From assembly GCA_031549495.1 (NCBI GenBank), contig JAVBPS010000009.1, positions 1 to 64,000 on the forward strand: a stretch of 64,000 nt of DNA, in the 5' to 3' direction. Shown piece after piece: positions 7,534 through 16,173 of this stretch. The stretch is from JAVBOW01 sp031549495 (GTDB lineage: Bacteria > Bacteroidota > Bacteroidia > Bacteroidales > Rikenellaceae). Below the pieces are notes generated by a model. That model was not told where the DNA came from. It worked only from the letters and a program-made list of their open reading frames with translations, and ran no database searches. Position 1 is the first letter of the stretch, and each line of letters opens with the position of its first letter. The translations under genes and the position numbers were made by a program.

Positions 7534-8844
7534 ATGGAATTATTCGAAGTTTGCGGGGGAAAACCCCTACACGGTGAAATCACCCCCCAGGGGGCGAAGA
7601 ACGAGGCGTTGCAGATCCTCTGCGCCACGCTGCTCACCCCGGAGCGTGTCGTGGTGCGCAACGTGCCGCAGATTGTGGACGTGCTGCAACTCATCGAGTT
7701 GCTGAAGAAAATGGGTGTGAAGGTGGAGAAGCTCAGTGATTCCGAGTACGCCTTCACCGCCGCCGAAATCGACCTGGACTACCTGCAGACCGAGGATTAC
7801 CGCCGCCGGGGCTCGCGCCTGCGCGGGTCGGTGATGATCATCGGGCCGATGCTCGGGCGCTTCGGGGTGGGGTACATGCCCAAGCCCGGCGGGGACAAGA
7901 TCGGCCGCCGCCGCCTGGACACCCACATGCTCGGCTTCCAGAAACTGGGCGCGACGTTCGACTACGACCTGCTGGAGAGCGTCTTCGCCATCCATGGCGA
8001 AAAGATGAAGGGCTGCTACATGCTGCTCGACGAAGCCTCCGTGACCGGCACGGCCAATATCCTGATGGCCGCCGTGCTCACCCCCGGTGTCACGACGATC
8101 TATAACGCCGCGTGCGAACCCTACGTGCAGCAGCTGTGCCGGATGCTCAACCGCATGGGCGCGAAGATCTCGGGCATCGCCTCGAACCTGCTCGTGATCG
8201 AGGGCGTCGAGGCCCTGGGCGGCACGGAGCACACGATGCTTCCCGACATGGTCGAGGTGGGCAGCTTCATCGGCATGGCCGCCATGACCCGCTCCGAGAT
8301 CACGATCAAGAACGTCTCGTTCGACAACCTGGGCATCATCCCGCAACAATTCGCCCGCATGGGCATCCATTTCGAGCAGCGCGGCGACGACATCTACATC
8401 CCCCGCCAGGAGCACTACCAGATCGACAGCTTCCTCGACGGCTCGATCATGACCATCGCCGACGCCACCTGGCCCGGCCTGACGCCCGACCTGTTGTCCG
8501 TGTTTTTGGTGGTCGCCACCCAGGCGAAAGGCTCGGTGCTGATCCACCAGAAGATGTTCGAATCGCGCCTGTTCTTCGTCGATAAGCTGATCGACATGGG
8601 CGCGCAGATCATCCTGTGCGACCCCCACCGCGCCACGGTGATCGGCCACGACCACCAGATCGGCCTGCGCCCCACGCGCATGTCCTCGCCCGACATCCGT
8701 GCGGGGGTGGCCCTGCTGATCGCCGCCATGAGCGCCGAAGGCCGCAGCGTGATCCAGAACGTCGAGCAGATCGACCGCGGCTACCAGAACATCGACGGGC
8801 GCCTGAACGCCCTCGGCGCCAATATCGTCCGCAAAACGGAGTAA
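7534..8844 (+). CDS. murA: UDP-N-acetylglucosamine 1-carboxyvinyltransferase
   Basis: First committed step of peptidoglycan synthesis: transfers enolpyruvate from PEP to UDP-GlcNAc in the cytoplasm. The 436-residue protein carries the active-site start GAKNEALQILCATLL (Lys22, Asn23), the RLRGSVMIIGPMLGRFG stretch and the mobile loop MPKPGGDKIGRRRLDTH. In most MurA enzymes that loop holds a Cys (Cys115 in E. coli) which fosfomycin alkylates; here the residue is Asp121. Cys-to-Asp is known to preserve activity and confer fosfomycin resistance in mycobacterial and chlamydial MurA. Full length. Followed by a cluster of family A repeats. Confidence 0.96.
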   Translation: MELFEVCGGKPLHGEITPQGAKNEALQILCATLLTPERVVVRNVPQIVDVLQLIELLKKMGVKVEKLSDSEYAFTAAEIDLDYLQTEDYRRRGSRLRGSVMIIGPMLGRFGVGYMPKPGGDKIGRRRLDTHMLGFQKLGATFDYDLLESVFAIHGEKMKGCYMLLDEASVTGTANILMAAVLTPGVTTIYNAACEPYVQQLCRMLNRMGAKISGIASNLLVIEGVEALGGTEHTMLPDMVEVGSFIGMAAMTRSEITIKNVSFDNLGIIPQQFARMGIHFEQRGDDIYIPRQEHYQIDSFLDGSIMTIADATWPGLTPDLLSVFLVVATQAKGSVLIHQKMFESRLFFVDKLIDMGAQIILCDPHRATVIGHDHQIGLRPTRMSSPDIRAGVALLIAAMSAEGRSVIQNVEQIDRGYQNIDGRLNALGANIVRKTE

Positions 8845-8851
8845 ACAGTTT

Positions 8852-8870
8852 TGTCATTCAGAACGAAGGT
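8852..8870. repeat. Solo left arm of family A palindromic repeat
   Basis: TGTCATTCAGAACGAAGG at 8852 matches the left end of the family A element but has no partner arm; a full long-form copy begins 26 nt later. It looks like a remnant. Confidence 0.5.
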
Positions 8871-8895
8871 GCCGCCCGGCCCCCGGGGAATATTC

Positions 8896-9091
8896 TGTCA
8901 TTCAGAGCGAAGCGAAGAATCTTGGTTGGACTGTGCTACTGTAAACACTTCCAACCAAGATTCTTTTGTTAACGAACGAACAAACAAAGACTCGTTCATT
9001 TTCCTCCTTGTCGCTCGACATAGTCCAAACAAAAATACGTTTGGCCTGCAGCGCTCGCTGACTGCGTCGGTTCGCCTCGCCCTGAATGACA
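8896..9091. repeat. Palindromic repeat family A, long form, copy 1
   Basis: A 196-nt element between murA and the minus-strand secreted protein gene. It starts TGTCATTCAGAGCGAAGCG and ends with the complementary ..CCCTGAATGACA (two mismatches in the outer stem). Inside are a second stem (GAATCTTGGTTGGA with TCCAACCAAGATTC) and an extra segment shared with 19457-19644, containing AACGAACGAA, TTTTCCTCCTTGTCGC and a CCAAAC/GTTTGG stem. No convincing coding frame. Confidence 0.8.
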
Positions 9092-9103
9092 ATTGCGGAA
9101 AAG

Positions 9104-10024
9104 CTACATTTCCACCTCTTCATAACTCAACATCATGTAATGCGTATTACCTCTCCAGAAATCTGTTGCGCGCCTGGGTTCTGACAGTCTTCCTCTCGCC
9201 TGAAAGGGCTGGACCTCACCGAATTTGTTGTCGAGGCGTTTTATGATAATGGGTTTGTACAGGATCTCGCCGCGAACGGGTATCGCAATCGAGCAGATCT
9301 TCCGGTTGTCCGCATAGAACTCCATGCGCCAGCCCTTTTCCGCTGCATTCAGCTTCCATGCCCCGATCTGCTGCCGGACGGTGCCGTCGGTCGTGGCAGC
9401 CACCGGAATGGAAGCCGTATAGCCCTTCGGAAATTTTTTGTCGCGAACCGGGTTCCCCCTTTTGTCCACGATCCGGGCATCCAGTATGGCCTGCCTGCCC
9501 CCATCCGCGGCCTGATATTCCATTCTCACGTTCACATGATCCGCGCTCTTGTAGCCGATGGGCGAACCGTAATCGCTGATCACCGTACCGTTTTCTTTCA
9601 TGTTCGCAAATTCGACGAGCGAGATAAAAACAGGGGGCATGTAGGTCACCTCGATGCGCTCGCCCTCCGCCGGGCGGAACCGGTTGACCTGGTTGCGGTA
9701 GTTACTGGTCCGGATCTCCGTGAGCCCTTGGCTGAGGCTTTTGCATAAGGTGACGGTCCGCTTGGCTGCTTCCACATAGTAATGCTCTTCCCAGGAGTCG
9801 GAACCGGTCATAAAAGAGTAGATCGGGGTGTCCAGCAGATAATTCGTACCGAAAATCCGCAACGACTCGGGACTTTCGCTCTTCACTTCGATCGTCAGGT
9901 TCAGGTTGGAATCCTTTACGGTCGTTTGCTCACCGAAGGTCGAGTCCACATACAAGAATGGCACACCCAGAAGCGTCTGGCCCGAAAGCAAGACCGCGCA
10001 CAACAGGAGGAATGCTTTTTTCAT
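9104..10024 (-). CDS. Secreted protein of unknown function
   Basis: A 306-residue protein with a signal peptide (about residues 1-20, cleavage near LLGVPF). No domain recognised. The mature part is polar and beta-rich: several short segments such as LTIEVKSESPESLRIFG and IEVTYMPPVFISLVEF, and an Arg-rich C-terminus (GRLSEPRRATDFWRG). It stands alone on the minus strand between two family A repeats, so it is probably a single-gene unit. It may be a periplasmic or secreted accessory protein; nothing in the context suggests a specific role. Confidence 0.75.
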   Translation of the reverse strand: MKKAFLLLCAVLLSGQTLLGVPFLYVDSTFGEQTTVKDSNLNLTIEVKSESPESLRIFGTNYLLDTPIYSFMTGSDSWEEHYYVEAAKRTVTLCKSLSQGLTEIRTSNYRNQVNRFRPAEGERIEVTYMPPVFISLVEFANMKENGTVISDYGSPIGYKSADHVNVRMEYQAADGGRQAILDARIVDKRGNPVRDKKFPKGYTASIPVAATTDGTVRQQIGAWKLNAAEKGWRMEFYADNRKICSIAIPVRGEILYKPIIIKRLDNKFGEVQPFQARGRLSEPRRATDFWRGNTHYMMLSYEEVEM

Positions 10025-10112
10025 GGCTGCAAAGTTTAACAGAACAGAGTGCTGACTTTACAAGGATACCTATTTTATCTGACATCTCCAAAAAACTGCC
10101 ATTGCGCGGTTT

Positions 10113-10197
10113 TATCATTCAGAGCGAAGCGAAAAATCTTGGTCGGAACTGTTCAGAAACAGCCTGACCAAGATTCTTCGCTTCGCTCTGAATGACA
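10113..10197. repeat. Palindromic repeat family A, short form, copy 2
   Basis: An 85-nt near-perfect palindrome between two minus-strand genes. Outer arms carry CAGAGCGAAGCGAA and TTCGCTTCGCTCTG, inner arms AATCTTGGTC and GACCAAGATT. The arms pair fully although their sequence differs from copies at 21504, 32185 and 19457. Confidence 0.8.
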
Positions 10198-10227
10198 ACC
10201 TACAATTCTCCGTGTGCCGGGCGGCAC

Positions 10228-12630
10228 TTATACCCCCACGGGAAGCGTGAACCAGAACCGCGATCCCTTGCCGGGTTCGGACTCCACGCCGATCCGTCCG
10301 CCGAGTTTCTCGACGATGCTGCGGCAGATGGAGAGGCCCAGTCCCGTGCCGGGAATGAACTCGTTGTGTTTCACGAAACGTTCGAACACCCGGGCGGCCT
10401 GCTCTTCGGTCATGCCGATGCCGGTGTCCTCGACCGAGAATTCGACCTGCCCGCCGAGCGGCTTGCATTGGAGCCATACATGTCCTTCGGTGGTGAATTT
10501 CAGAGCGTTGGAAACCAGATTCGAAAGCACCTGGATCAGCAGTTTCTGGTCGGTCCGCATCACGGTCCCCCGGGCTGTCTCCGACCCGGTGAAACTTAAC
10601 CCGACCCCGTCGGGCGCTTTGATCTGCAGCGAATCGACCACCTGGCGGCAGATGGCGTAGGGGTGTATCCGCTCTTCGGTGACCGTCATCGTGCCGGCCT
10701 CGATGCGCGAAAGGTCGAGCACGTCCGAGATCAGGCCCAGCAGATGGTCGTTGTTCTTCTCGATGATCGAGACGTATTGTTGTTTTTCCTGCTCGTCGTC
10801 GGTGTGGGCCAGGATGGACGAGAAACCGACGATGGCGTTCAGGGGGGTGCGTATTTCATGGCTCATGTTGGCCAGGAAGGCCGATTTGAGGCGGTCGGAC
10901 TCCTCGGCCCGCGATTTGGCCTCGATCAGATTCTGCTCGGTGAGTTTGAGCTCGCTGATGTTGTAGTTGATCCCGGTGATCTGGACGATGTTGTTGTCCG
11001 GTTCGTACTGGGTCACCTGCGCGGCGGTGCGCAGCCATTTCCAGCCCTGCCCGGCCCGTATGCGGAACTCGGCGGTCATCGCCGTCGTTTTGCCTCCGAC
11101 CGCCTCTTGCAGGAAACCCTCCAGCGTCCCCACGTCGTCGGGATGGATCAGCGCGCGGTACTCATCGAAGGCCAGCGTACCTTGTTCGTCCTTCGGCAAA
11201 CCCATGTTCGTATACCATTGGTCCGAGTTGAAATAGGTCTTCGTCAGGGGGTTCCAGCGGAAGAAACCGACCTCGGCGACCTGGGCCACCGAGTTGAACA
11301 CCGTTTCGAACTCGCGCAGGCGAGCCGACGTCTCGTACAGGGCCGTGTTGTCGATCACGATGGCCAGATAGCCCTCCACGCGGCCCTCCGCGTCGTAAAG
11401 CACGTTGCATTTCAACGTCAGGTAGAGCAATCCTTCCCGCGGCTCAAGGCCGTAGTAGGTCCGGTTGACGCGCATGCTGTCGATGCTCACGTCGAACGTC
11501 GCGTCTTTACCGCCGCGCAGCTGTTCGCACGCCCAGGCCGGCAGCGAAGGGTGGTCGAACAGGTTGCGTCCCAGCAGGCGTCCGCGGTCGGGGACGCCGG
11601 TGATCTCCAGATCCTTCTGGTTCACGTCGACCATATAGCCGTCACGATCGTAGACCTCAATCCCGACGGGAATGTTCGTGTAGACTTTTTTGAGCTCCTG
11701 CTCGCTCTGGCGCAATGCGTCGGCGGAGAGCACGGCCTCCGTCACGTCGCTGAACAGGGCCACGATGTAGCCGTACTGGGGCGAATAGATGGTCACGTCG
11801 TAGTAGCGGCCGTTGCTGCGGAAGCGGTTGGCTTTCGATTCGTAGACGATGCCCTGGTAGGCGACCTGGTAGAGCACCTGCAGGTCGAGCTTGTTGACGA
11901 AAATGGGCCCGATCTGGGTGTGCATCTTCCCGACGATCCGGTCCCGCTCCACCCCCATGATCTCCAGGAATTTGGCGTTTACGTCCACATATTCGTAATC
12001 CGTCACGCGCCCCTCGGGGGTGATGTCGATGCGCAGGCGGAAGTAGCCCAGCGGCATGTTCTGGTAGAGCTTGTTGAGGAATTCGTTGTTGCGCATCGCC
12101 TCTTTGCGCGAGTGGCTCAGGGCGAGTCCCACCCCCATGACGTTCACCAGGTCGCGGAACGATTCGCGGTCCCGCTCGTCCCATACGCGTTGCCGGTCCT
12201 GGTCGCGCACCTCGACGAAGCCCCACACGTTGCGTTTGGAGATCAGCGGTGCGGCCAGCAGGGCCCCCCGGTTGCCCGGGAAAAAGACCATCTGCCCGTC
12301 GAGCAGGTCGCGGGCCCATCGGCGACCCTCGACCGCGATGTGCTGCAAATTCTCTTTCATCGGGGGAACGCCGGGGGCGGCGGCTTCGTCCGCGCAGCTG
12401 AAAAAACGCTTGTCCGCGTCGAAAACGAAGATGCTCGTCCGGGATGCGCCGAAACGATCGAGCATCAGGACAAGCAGATCCTGAACGACTTTCTCGTCCA
12501 GCGATTCGTCCAGTAGGCCCAGCAGGGTCCGGGTGATCGCCTTCTGCCAACCGAGCAGCCGCTCCACTTCGGAAGCGTCCTCCCCGGGGCGGTATTGTTC
12601 AGGATATGCCTTTTCTTTGTCGCTCCCCAT
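10228..12630 (-). CDS. GAF/PAS sensor histidine kinase
   Basis: An 800-residue cytoplasmic-looking hybrid-free sensor kinase. Suggested layout: N-terminal GAF-like domain (about 45-175), three PAS domains (about 185-300, 305-435 and 445-560), a short coiled linker, then HisKA with the phospho-acceptor His591 in FLANMSHEIRTPLNAIVGF. The HATPase domain has the N box VLSNLVSNALKF (about 701-712), G1 box VEDTGIGM and G2 box GTGLGLSI (761-768). No transmembrane segment, signal peptide or receiver domain was seen, so it should pass phosphate to a separate regulator, not found nearby. Ligands of the PAS/GAF domains are unknown. It diverges from the alkaline phosphatase gene, suggesting but not showing a phosphate link. 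Confidence 0.92.
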   Translation of the reverse strand: MGSDKEKAYPEQYRPGEDASEVERLLGWQKAITRTLLGLLDESLDEKVVQDLLVLMLDRFGASRTSIFVFDADKRFFSCADEAAAPGVPPMKENLQHIAVEGRRWARDLLDGQMVFFPGNRGALLAAPLISKRNVWGFVEVRDQDRQRVWDERDRESFRDLVNVMGVGLALSHSRKEAMRNNEFLNKLYQNMPLGYFRLRIDITPEGRVTDYEYVDVNAKFLEIMGVERDRIVGKMHTQIGPIFVNKLDLQVLYQVAYQGIVYESKANRFRSNGRYYDVTIYSPQYGYIVALFSDVTEAVLSADALRQSEQELKKVYTNIPVGIEVYDRDGYMVDVNQKDLEITGVPDRGRLLGRNLFDHPSLPAWACEQLRGGKDATFDVSIDSMRVNRTYYGLEPREGLLYLTLKCNVLYDAEGRVEGYLAIVIDNTALYETSARLREFETVFNSVAQVAEVGFFRWNPLTKTYFNSDQWYTNMGLPKDEQGTLAFDEYRALIHPDDVGTLEGFLQEAVGGKTTAMTAEFRIRAGQGWKWLRTAAQVTQYEPDNNIVQITGINYNISELKLTEQNLIEAKSRAEESDRLKSAFLANMSHEIRTPLNAIVGFSSILAHTDDEQEKQQYVSIIEKNNDHLLGLISDVLDLSRIEAGTMTVTEERIHPYAICRQVVDSLQIKAPDGVGLSFTGSETARGTVMRTDQKLLIQVLSNLVSNALKFTTEGHVWLQCKPLGGQVEFSVEDTGIGMTEEQAARVFERFVKHNEFIPGTGLGLSICRSIVEKLGGRIGVESEPGKGSRFWFTLPVGV

Positions 12631-12655
12631 GTCGTGACGGCGTAAAAGCCGGATG

Positions 12656-12663
12656 CAAAGGTA
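12656..12663 (-). promoter_or_regulatory. -7 element for the histidine kinase gene
   Basis: TACCTTTG on the minus strand, 26 nt upstream of the kinase start codon, matches TAnnTTTG. The -33 position has no TTTG. Confidence 0.4.
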
Positions 12664-12837
12664 ATAAGATTTTGAATAGTATGTACTTACCGCGAATTTT
12701 GTTTAAGAAACTCATTGTCAGGCAAATCGTTCTATTTCCCCCAAATATCCGGGCGGCAACCGCGGAGCCGTGTGACGAAATGATGGAAGCAAACAATAAT
12801 TTTTCATGGGAGGTATGCATTATTCCGGCCAAATGCA

Positions 12838-12845
12838 TACTTTTG
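12838..12845 (+). promoter_or_regulatory. -7 element for the alkaline phosphatase gene
   Basis: TACTTTTG fits TAnnTTTG and lies 37 nt before the ATG at 12883. No clear -33 element. The 250-nt divergent region 12631-12882 holds this box, the kinase box and AT-rich sequence, and no gene. Confidence 0.45.
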
Positions 12846-12882
12846 CTCTTCATCGTATCCATTTTAATTATTTCATTGCATC

Positions 12883-13992
12883 ATGAAGGTATTGAAAATT
12901 AAGCTACTGATCGTTTTCTTCGCCGTGGGGGCCTTCGCCGGGACGCCTTACGGGGCGCAGGCGGCCAAGCCCGCGCAAGCGGAGGTGAAGAACGTCATAT
13001 TCATGATCGGCGACGGCATGGGGTTGACCCAGATGCAGTTGGCCATGATGAACAGCCAGGAGCCCCTGGCTATGGAACGCGCGCAATACATCGGCCTGGC
13101 GAAAACCTTCTCGGCCAACAACCGCGTCACCGACTCGGCCGCGGCAGGCACCGCCCTGTCGACCGGCACCAAGACCAATAACGGTTTCGTGGGTGTCGAC
13201 CCCCAGAAAAACGGACTCAAAAACCTCATCGAGCGCAGCCGCGAGAGTGGCCTGGCGACCGGTGTGGTCGTGACCAAAGACATCACAGACGCCACTCCCG
13301 CCGCCTTCCTGGCCCACCAGCCCAGCCGCAAATTGGCCGAGGATATCGCCCTGGATGTCGTGGCCAGCGATGTGGACCTGTTCATCGGCGGGGGACGCAA
13401 GAACATGGAAAAACGCCAGGACGGCGTGAACCTCTCCGACCAGTTGCGCGCCAAAGGCTATACGGTGGCCTATACCATCGAGCAGGTGCAGGCCGTCAAT
13501 AACGGTAAGCTGGCCGCCATGCTCGCCGACGGCCACCTGCCCACCATGGTCAAAGGGCGCGGCGATTTCCTCCCCCTGGCCACGGCCCAGGCGTTGAAGA
13601 TCCTTACTGCCGACTCGAAAAAAGGTTTCTTCATGATGGTAGAAGGGTCGCAGATCGACTCGGGCGGCCATGCCAACGACGCGGTGTTCGTCCAGACCGA
13701 AGCCCTCGATTTCGACAACGCGGTCCGGGTGGCCTTCGACTTCGCCGACCGCAATCCCGGGACGCTGGTGGTCGTCACGGCCGACCACGAAACGGGCGGG
13801 CTGACGCTCCCCTCGGGAAACTCCGATTTCCTGCTGGCCGACCAGGGTGTGAAGCCGACTTTCGGCACGGGCGGCCATAGCGCGGTGATGGTGCCGGTCT
13901 ATGCTTATGGCACGGGTGCCGCGAATTTTACGGGGGTTATGGATAACACGGACCTTCCTAAGAAGATCGCGGCTTTGCTGGGGTTGAAATAG
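12883..13992 (+). CDS. Alkaline phosphatase (PhoA superfamily), secreted
   Basis: Periplasmic phosphomonoesterase releasing phosphate from organic esters. The 369-residue protein has a signal peptide (about residues 1-27). Active-site features: Asp44 in FMIGDGMG (metal), the nucleophile Ser85 in RVTDSAAAGTALSTGTKT, MVEGSQIDSGGHAND (metal ligands), VVTADHETGG, and GGHSAVMVPVYAYG near the C-terminus. It is shorter than E. coli PhoA (about 450 mature residues), as in the compact Bacteroidetes form without large insertions. It diverges from the histidine kinase gene. A GC-rich hairpin follows the stop. Function in phosphate scavenging is the obvious inference; no Pho-box was identified. Confidence 0.93.
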   Translation: MKVLKIKLLIVFFAVGAFAGTPYGAQAAKPAQAEVKNVIFMIGDGMGLTQMQLAMMNSQEPLAMERAQYIGLAKTFSANNRVTDSAAAGTALSTGTKTNNGFVGVDPQKNGLKNLIERSRESGLATGVVVTKDITDATPAAFLAHQPSRKLAEDIALDVVASDVDLFIGGGRKNMEKRQDGVNLSDQLRAKGYTVAYTIEQVQAVNNGKLAAMLADGHLPTMVKGRGDFLPLATAQALKILTADSKKGFFMMVEGSQIDSGGHANDAVFVQTEALDFDNAVRVAFDFADRNPGTLVVVTADHETGGLTLPSGNSDFLLADQGVKPTFGTGGHSAVMVPVYAYGTGAANFTGVMDNTDLPKKIAALLGLK

Positions 13993-14012
13993 GGTTTATG
14001 TGATCATAGTTA

Positions 14013-14042
14013 AAGCGGGGCTGCCAACAGGCGGCCCCGCTT
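14013..14042 (+). terminator. Hairpin after the alkaline phosphatase gene
   Basis: A 12-bp GC-rich stem (14013-14024 with 14031-14042, one G-T wobble) with a 6-nt loop, 20 nt after the stop. No long T run follows. Confidence 0.55.
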
Positions 14043-14056
14043 CGCTTGTGGTTTCC

Positions 14057-14089
14057 CGTCATGTCTCGACTTGCCGCTCTTTCATGACG
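14057..14089. repeat. Degraded copy of repeat family D
   Basis: CGTCATGTCTCGACTTG..TTCATGACG resembles shuffled parts of the 31-bp-arm palindrome at 34308-34380. Only the outermost 7 bp still pair. Confidence 0.4.
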
Positions 14090-14104
14090 GACTCAGGCCG
14101 GTAT

Positions 14105-14169
14105 CGTAGGGGCACCCCTTGCGGGTGCCCTGTAAAAAAGAAAGGGCACCCGCAAGGGGTGCCCCTACG
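14105..14169. repeat. Palindromic repeat family B, copy 1
   Basis: Arms CGTAGGGGCACCCCTTGCGG.. and its complement flank a 10-12 nt purine-rich loop; each arm also contains a smaller internal palindrome (GGGCACCC-type). Recurs at 29596-29654. It lies just before the stop of the minus-strand ABC exporter gene. Confidence 0.75.
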
Positions 14170-14187
14170 GAATCGTCACCGATGCGG

Positions 14188-16014
14188 TTACGACATATGC
14201 TGCATTTCGATCAGGCGGGCGTATAAACCTTTTTCGGCCATAAGCTCTTCATGGGTCCCCTCTTCCGCGATATTGCCGCCTTCGACCACGATGATGCGGT
14301 CGGCGTTGTAGATGGTGCTCAGGCGGTGGGCGATCACCAGCGAGGTGCGCCCTTCGAGCAGCGATTCGAGGGCGGCCTGCACGAGCTGTTCGCTCTCCGT
14401 GTCGAGGGCCGAGGTGGCCTCGTCCAGGATCAGGATATCGGGATTCTTAAGCACGGCGCGGGCGATCGAAAGGCGCTGCCGCTGGCCTCCGGAGAGCTTC
14501 TGGCCGCGATCGCCGATGTTGTGCGCGTAGCCGCCTTCGGTCTCCTGGATAAAGTTGTCGGCATTGGCCACGCGGGCGGCGGACTGGACTTCATCTGGAT
14601 TGGCGTCGCGCCGGGCGAGCAGGATGTTCTGCTCGATGCTGTCGTTGAACAGGATGGTCTCCTGGGCCACCACGCCGATGTGCGCGCGCAGCGAGGCGAG
14701 CGTATAATTGCGGATGTCCACCCCGTCGACGAGGATCTGCCCCGCCGTCACGTCGTAGAAACGGGGAATCAGGTCTGATATGGTCGACTTGCCACCCCCC
14801 GAGGGGCCAACCAGGGCGACCGTTTCGCCCTTGCGGATCTTGAAATTGATCCCGTGCAGCACCTCCTTGCTTGCGTAGGAGAAACGCACGTCGCGGAATT
14901 CGATCTCGCGGTTGAAATCTTTCAGTTCGATCGCTTCCGCGGCGTCGGTCACCTGGCTTTTGGCGTCGAGCAGTTCGAACACGCGGTCACCGGCGGCGAT
15001 CCCCTGGTTGATGTTGGCGAAGGCGTCGGCGATGCTGCGCACGGGGCGCGTGAGCTGTGAGAAGGCGGCCAGGTAGGCCAGAAACTCAGCCCCCGCCAGC
15101 TTGTCGGCCGCCACGAGCGACCCGCCGAAGATGAGCACCACGGCCATCGCCGTCACCCCGAGGAATTCGCTCATGGGCGAGGCCAGCTGCTGGCGCTTGG
15201 CCATGCTCATGGAAATATCGGAAAAACGCTGGTTCAGCCAGTGGAATTTCCCTTTGGTATAGTCGGTGGCGTTGTAGGCCTTGATGATCTTGATGCCGGT
15301 GAGCGATTCGTCGAGCATGCTGACCATATCGGCGAAATTCTCCTGCGCGGCGCGGGCGTGGTGGCGCAATTTCTTGACAATGGCGCCGATGGCGAAGGCG
15401 GTCACGGGCAGGAACAGGGCGGCGAAGATGGTCAGCTCCCACGAGATGGCGATCAGCATCAGCATGTACCCTATAATCAGGAACGGCTCGCGGATCACCA
15501 CCTGCAACGTGTTGGTGATGCAGAACTGCACGACCTGCACGTCGGACGATATTTTCGATATGATGTCCCCCTTGCGCTCGTTGCTGAAAAAACCGACGTG
15601 CAGCCCCATCACGTTATCGTACACCGCGTTACGCAGCTTTCGCAGCGTCGATATACGCATCCGCTCGATGGTCAGCTGCCCCAGGTAGCGGAACAGGCTG
15701 CTCAGGAAAATGCAGCATACCAGCACCGCGGCCAGCAGCATCAGTACGTTCATCACCTGGTAATCCGCGCCGAAAATGCGGTAGAGGGCGTAGTTGAGCA
15801 GGCTCTGGAAATATTCGGTCGACGCTTCGAACGCCGGCTTCTCGGTCACCTTGCTGATCATGGCGTTCTTGTCGAAGAGCGTTTGCACGACCGGGATGAT
15901 CATCACGTAGGTCAGCGTGTTGAATAGGGCGTAGAAAAGCGTGAAGATGAAATAGGGGATGGCGTATTTCTCTATGGGCCTCGCGAAGCCGAACAGCCGC
16001 CAGTAGGTCTTCAT
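14188..16014 (-). CDS. ABC transporter, fused permease/ATPase (MsbA-like)
   Basis: Half-transporter of the type I exporter fold that dimerises in the inner membrane; MsbA-like proteins flip lipid A or other lipids and drugs. The 608-residue protein has a six-helix membrane domain (about residues 15-340) and a C-terminal nucleotide-binding domain: Walker A GPSGGGKST (403-411), signature LSGGQ (507-511), Walker B ILILDE (527-532), and switch His563 in VIAHRLST. Full length. Substrate cannot be read. The gene is monocistronic on the minus strand, and its ATG abuts an AT-rich ATTATGAATT repeat. A -7 element TACTTTTG is at 16116-16109. Confidence 0.9.
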   Translation of the reverse strand: MKTYWRLFGFARPIEKYAIPYFIFTLFYALFNTLTYVMIIPVVQTLFDKNAMISKVTEKPAFEASTEYFQSLLNYALYRIFGADYQVMNVLMLLAAVLVCCIFLSSLFRYLGQLTIERMRISTLRKLRNAVYDNVMGLHVGFFSNERKGDIISKISSDVQVVQFCITNTLQVVIREPFLIIGYMLMLIAISWELTIFAALFLPVTAFAIGAIVKKLRHHARAAQENFADMVSMLDESLTGIKIIKAYNATDYTKGKFHWLNQRFSDISMSMAKRQQLASPMSEFLGVTAMAVVLIFGGSLVAADKLAGAEFLAYLAAFSQLTRPVRSIADAFANINQGIAAGDRVFELLDAKSQVTDAAEAIELKDFNREIEFRDVRFSYASKEVLHGINFKIRKGETVALVGPSGGGKSTISDLIPRFYDVTAGQILVDGVDIRNYTLASLRAHIGVVAQETILFNDSIEQNILLARRDANPDEVQSAARVANADNFIQETEGGYAHNIGDRGQKLSGGQRQRLSIARAVLKNPDILILDEATSALDTESEQLVQAALESLLEGRTSLVIAHRLSTIYNADRIIVVEGGNIAEEGTHEELMAEKGLYARLIEMQHMS

Positions 16015-16047
16015 TCAATTATGAATTATGGATTATGAATTATGAAT
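16014..16047. repeat. Tandem ATTATGAATT-type AT-rich repeat (family E)
   Basis: Near-tandem copies of AATTATGAATTATGG directly upstream of the ABC exporter start. The same unit forms a 33-bp-arm inverted repeat at 35955-36047. Confidence 0.55.
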
Positions 16048-16108
16048 TATTTCTTTGCGCGGGCAATTTATAACTCATAAATAAGCGGGGAAGTTTAATG
16101 ATGTCGGG

Positions 16109-16147
16109 CAAAAGTACGCTAATTTTATCTAAAATTGCCTACTTTTG
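16109..16147. promoter_or_regulatory. Divergent -7 elements for the ABC exporter and trpS genes
   Basis: On the minus strand TACTTTTG (16116-16109) faces the exporter gene; on the plus strand TACTTTTG (16140-16147) faces trpS, 26 nt before its ATG. Both fit TAnnTTTG, with 23 nt between them. Clear -33 boxes are absent. Confidence 0.45.
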
Positions 16148-16173
16148 CGTGATAATTTACTTCAACATAGATT

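Noticed and set aside
8896..9091. Possible CRISPR or small protein gene in the long family A element
   Set aside because: Repeats are palindromic, scattered singly and without regular spacers or cas genes; open frames across it are not shared by the second long copy.
10663..12516. 617-codon plus-strand open frame
   Set aside because: Antisense of the histidine kinase, whose own H, N and G boxes are intact.
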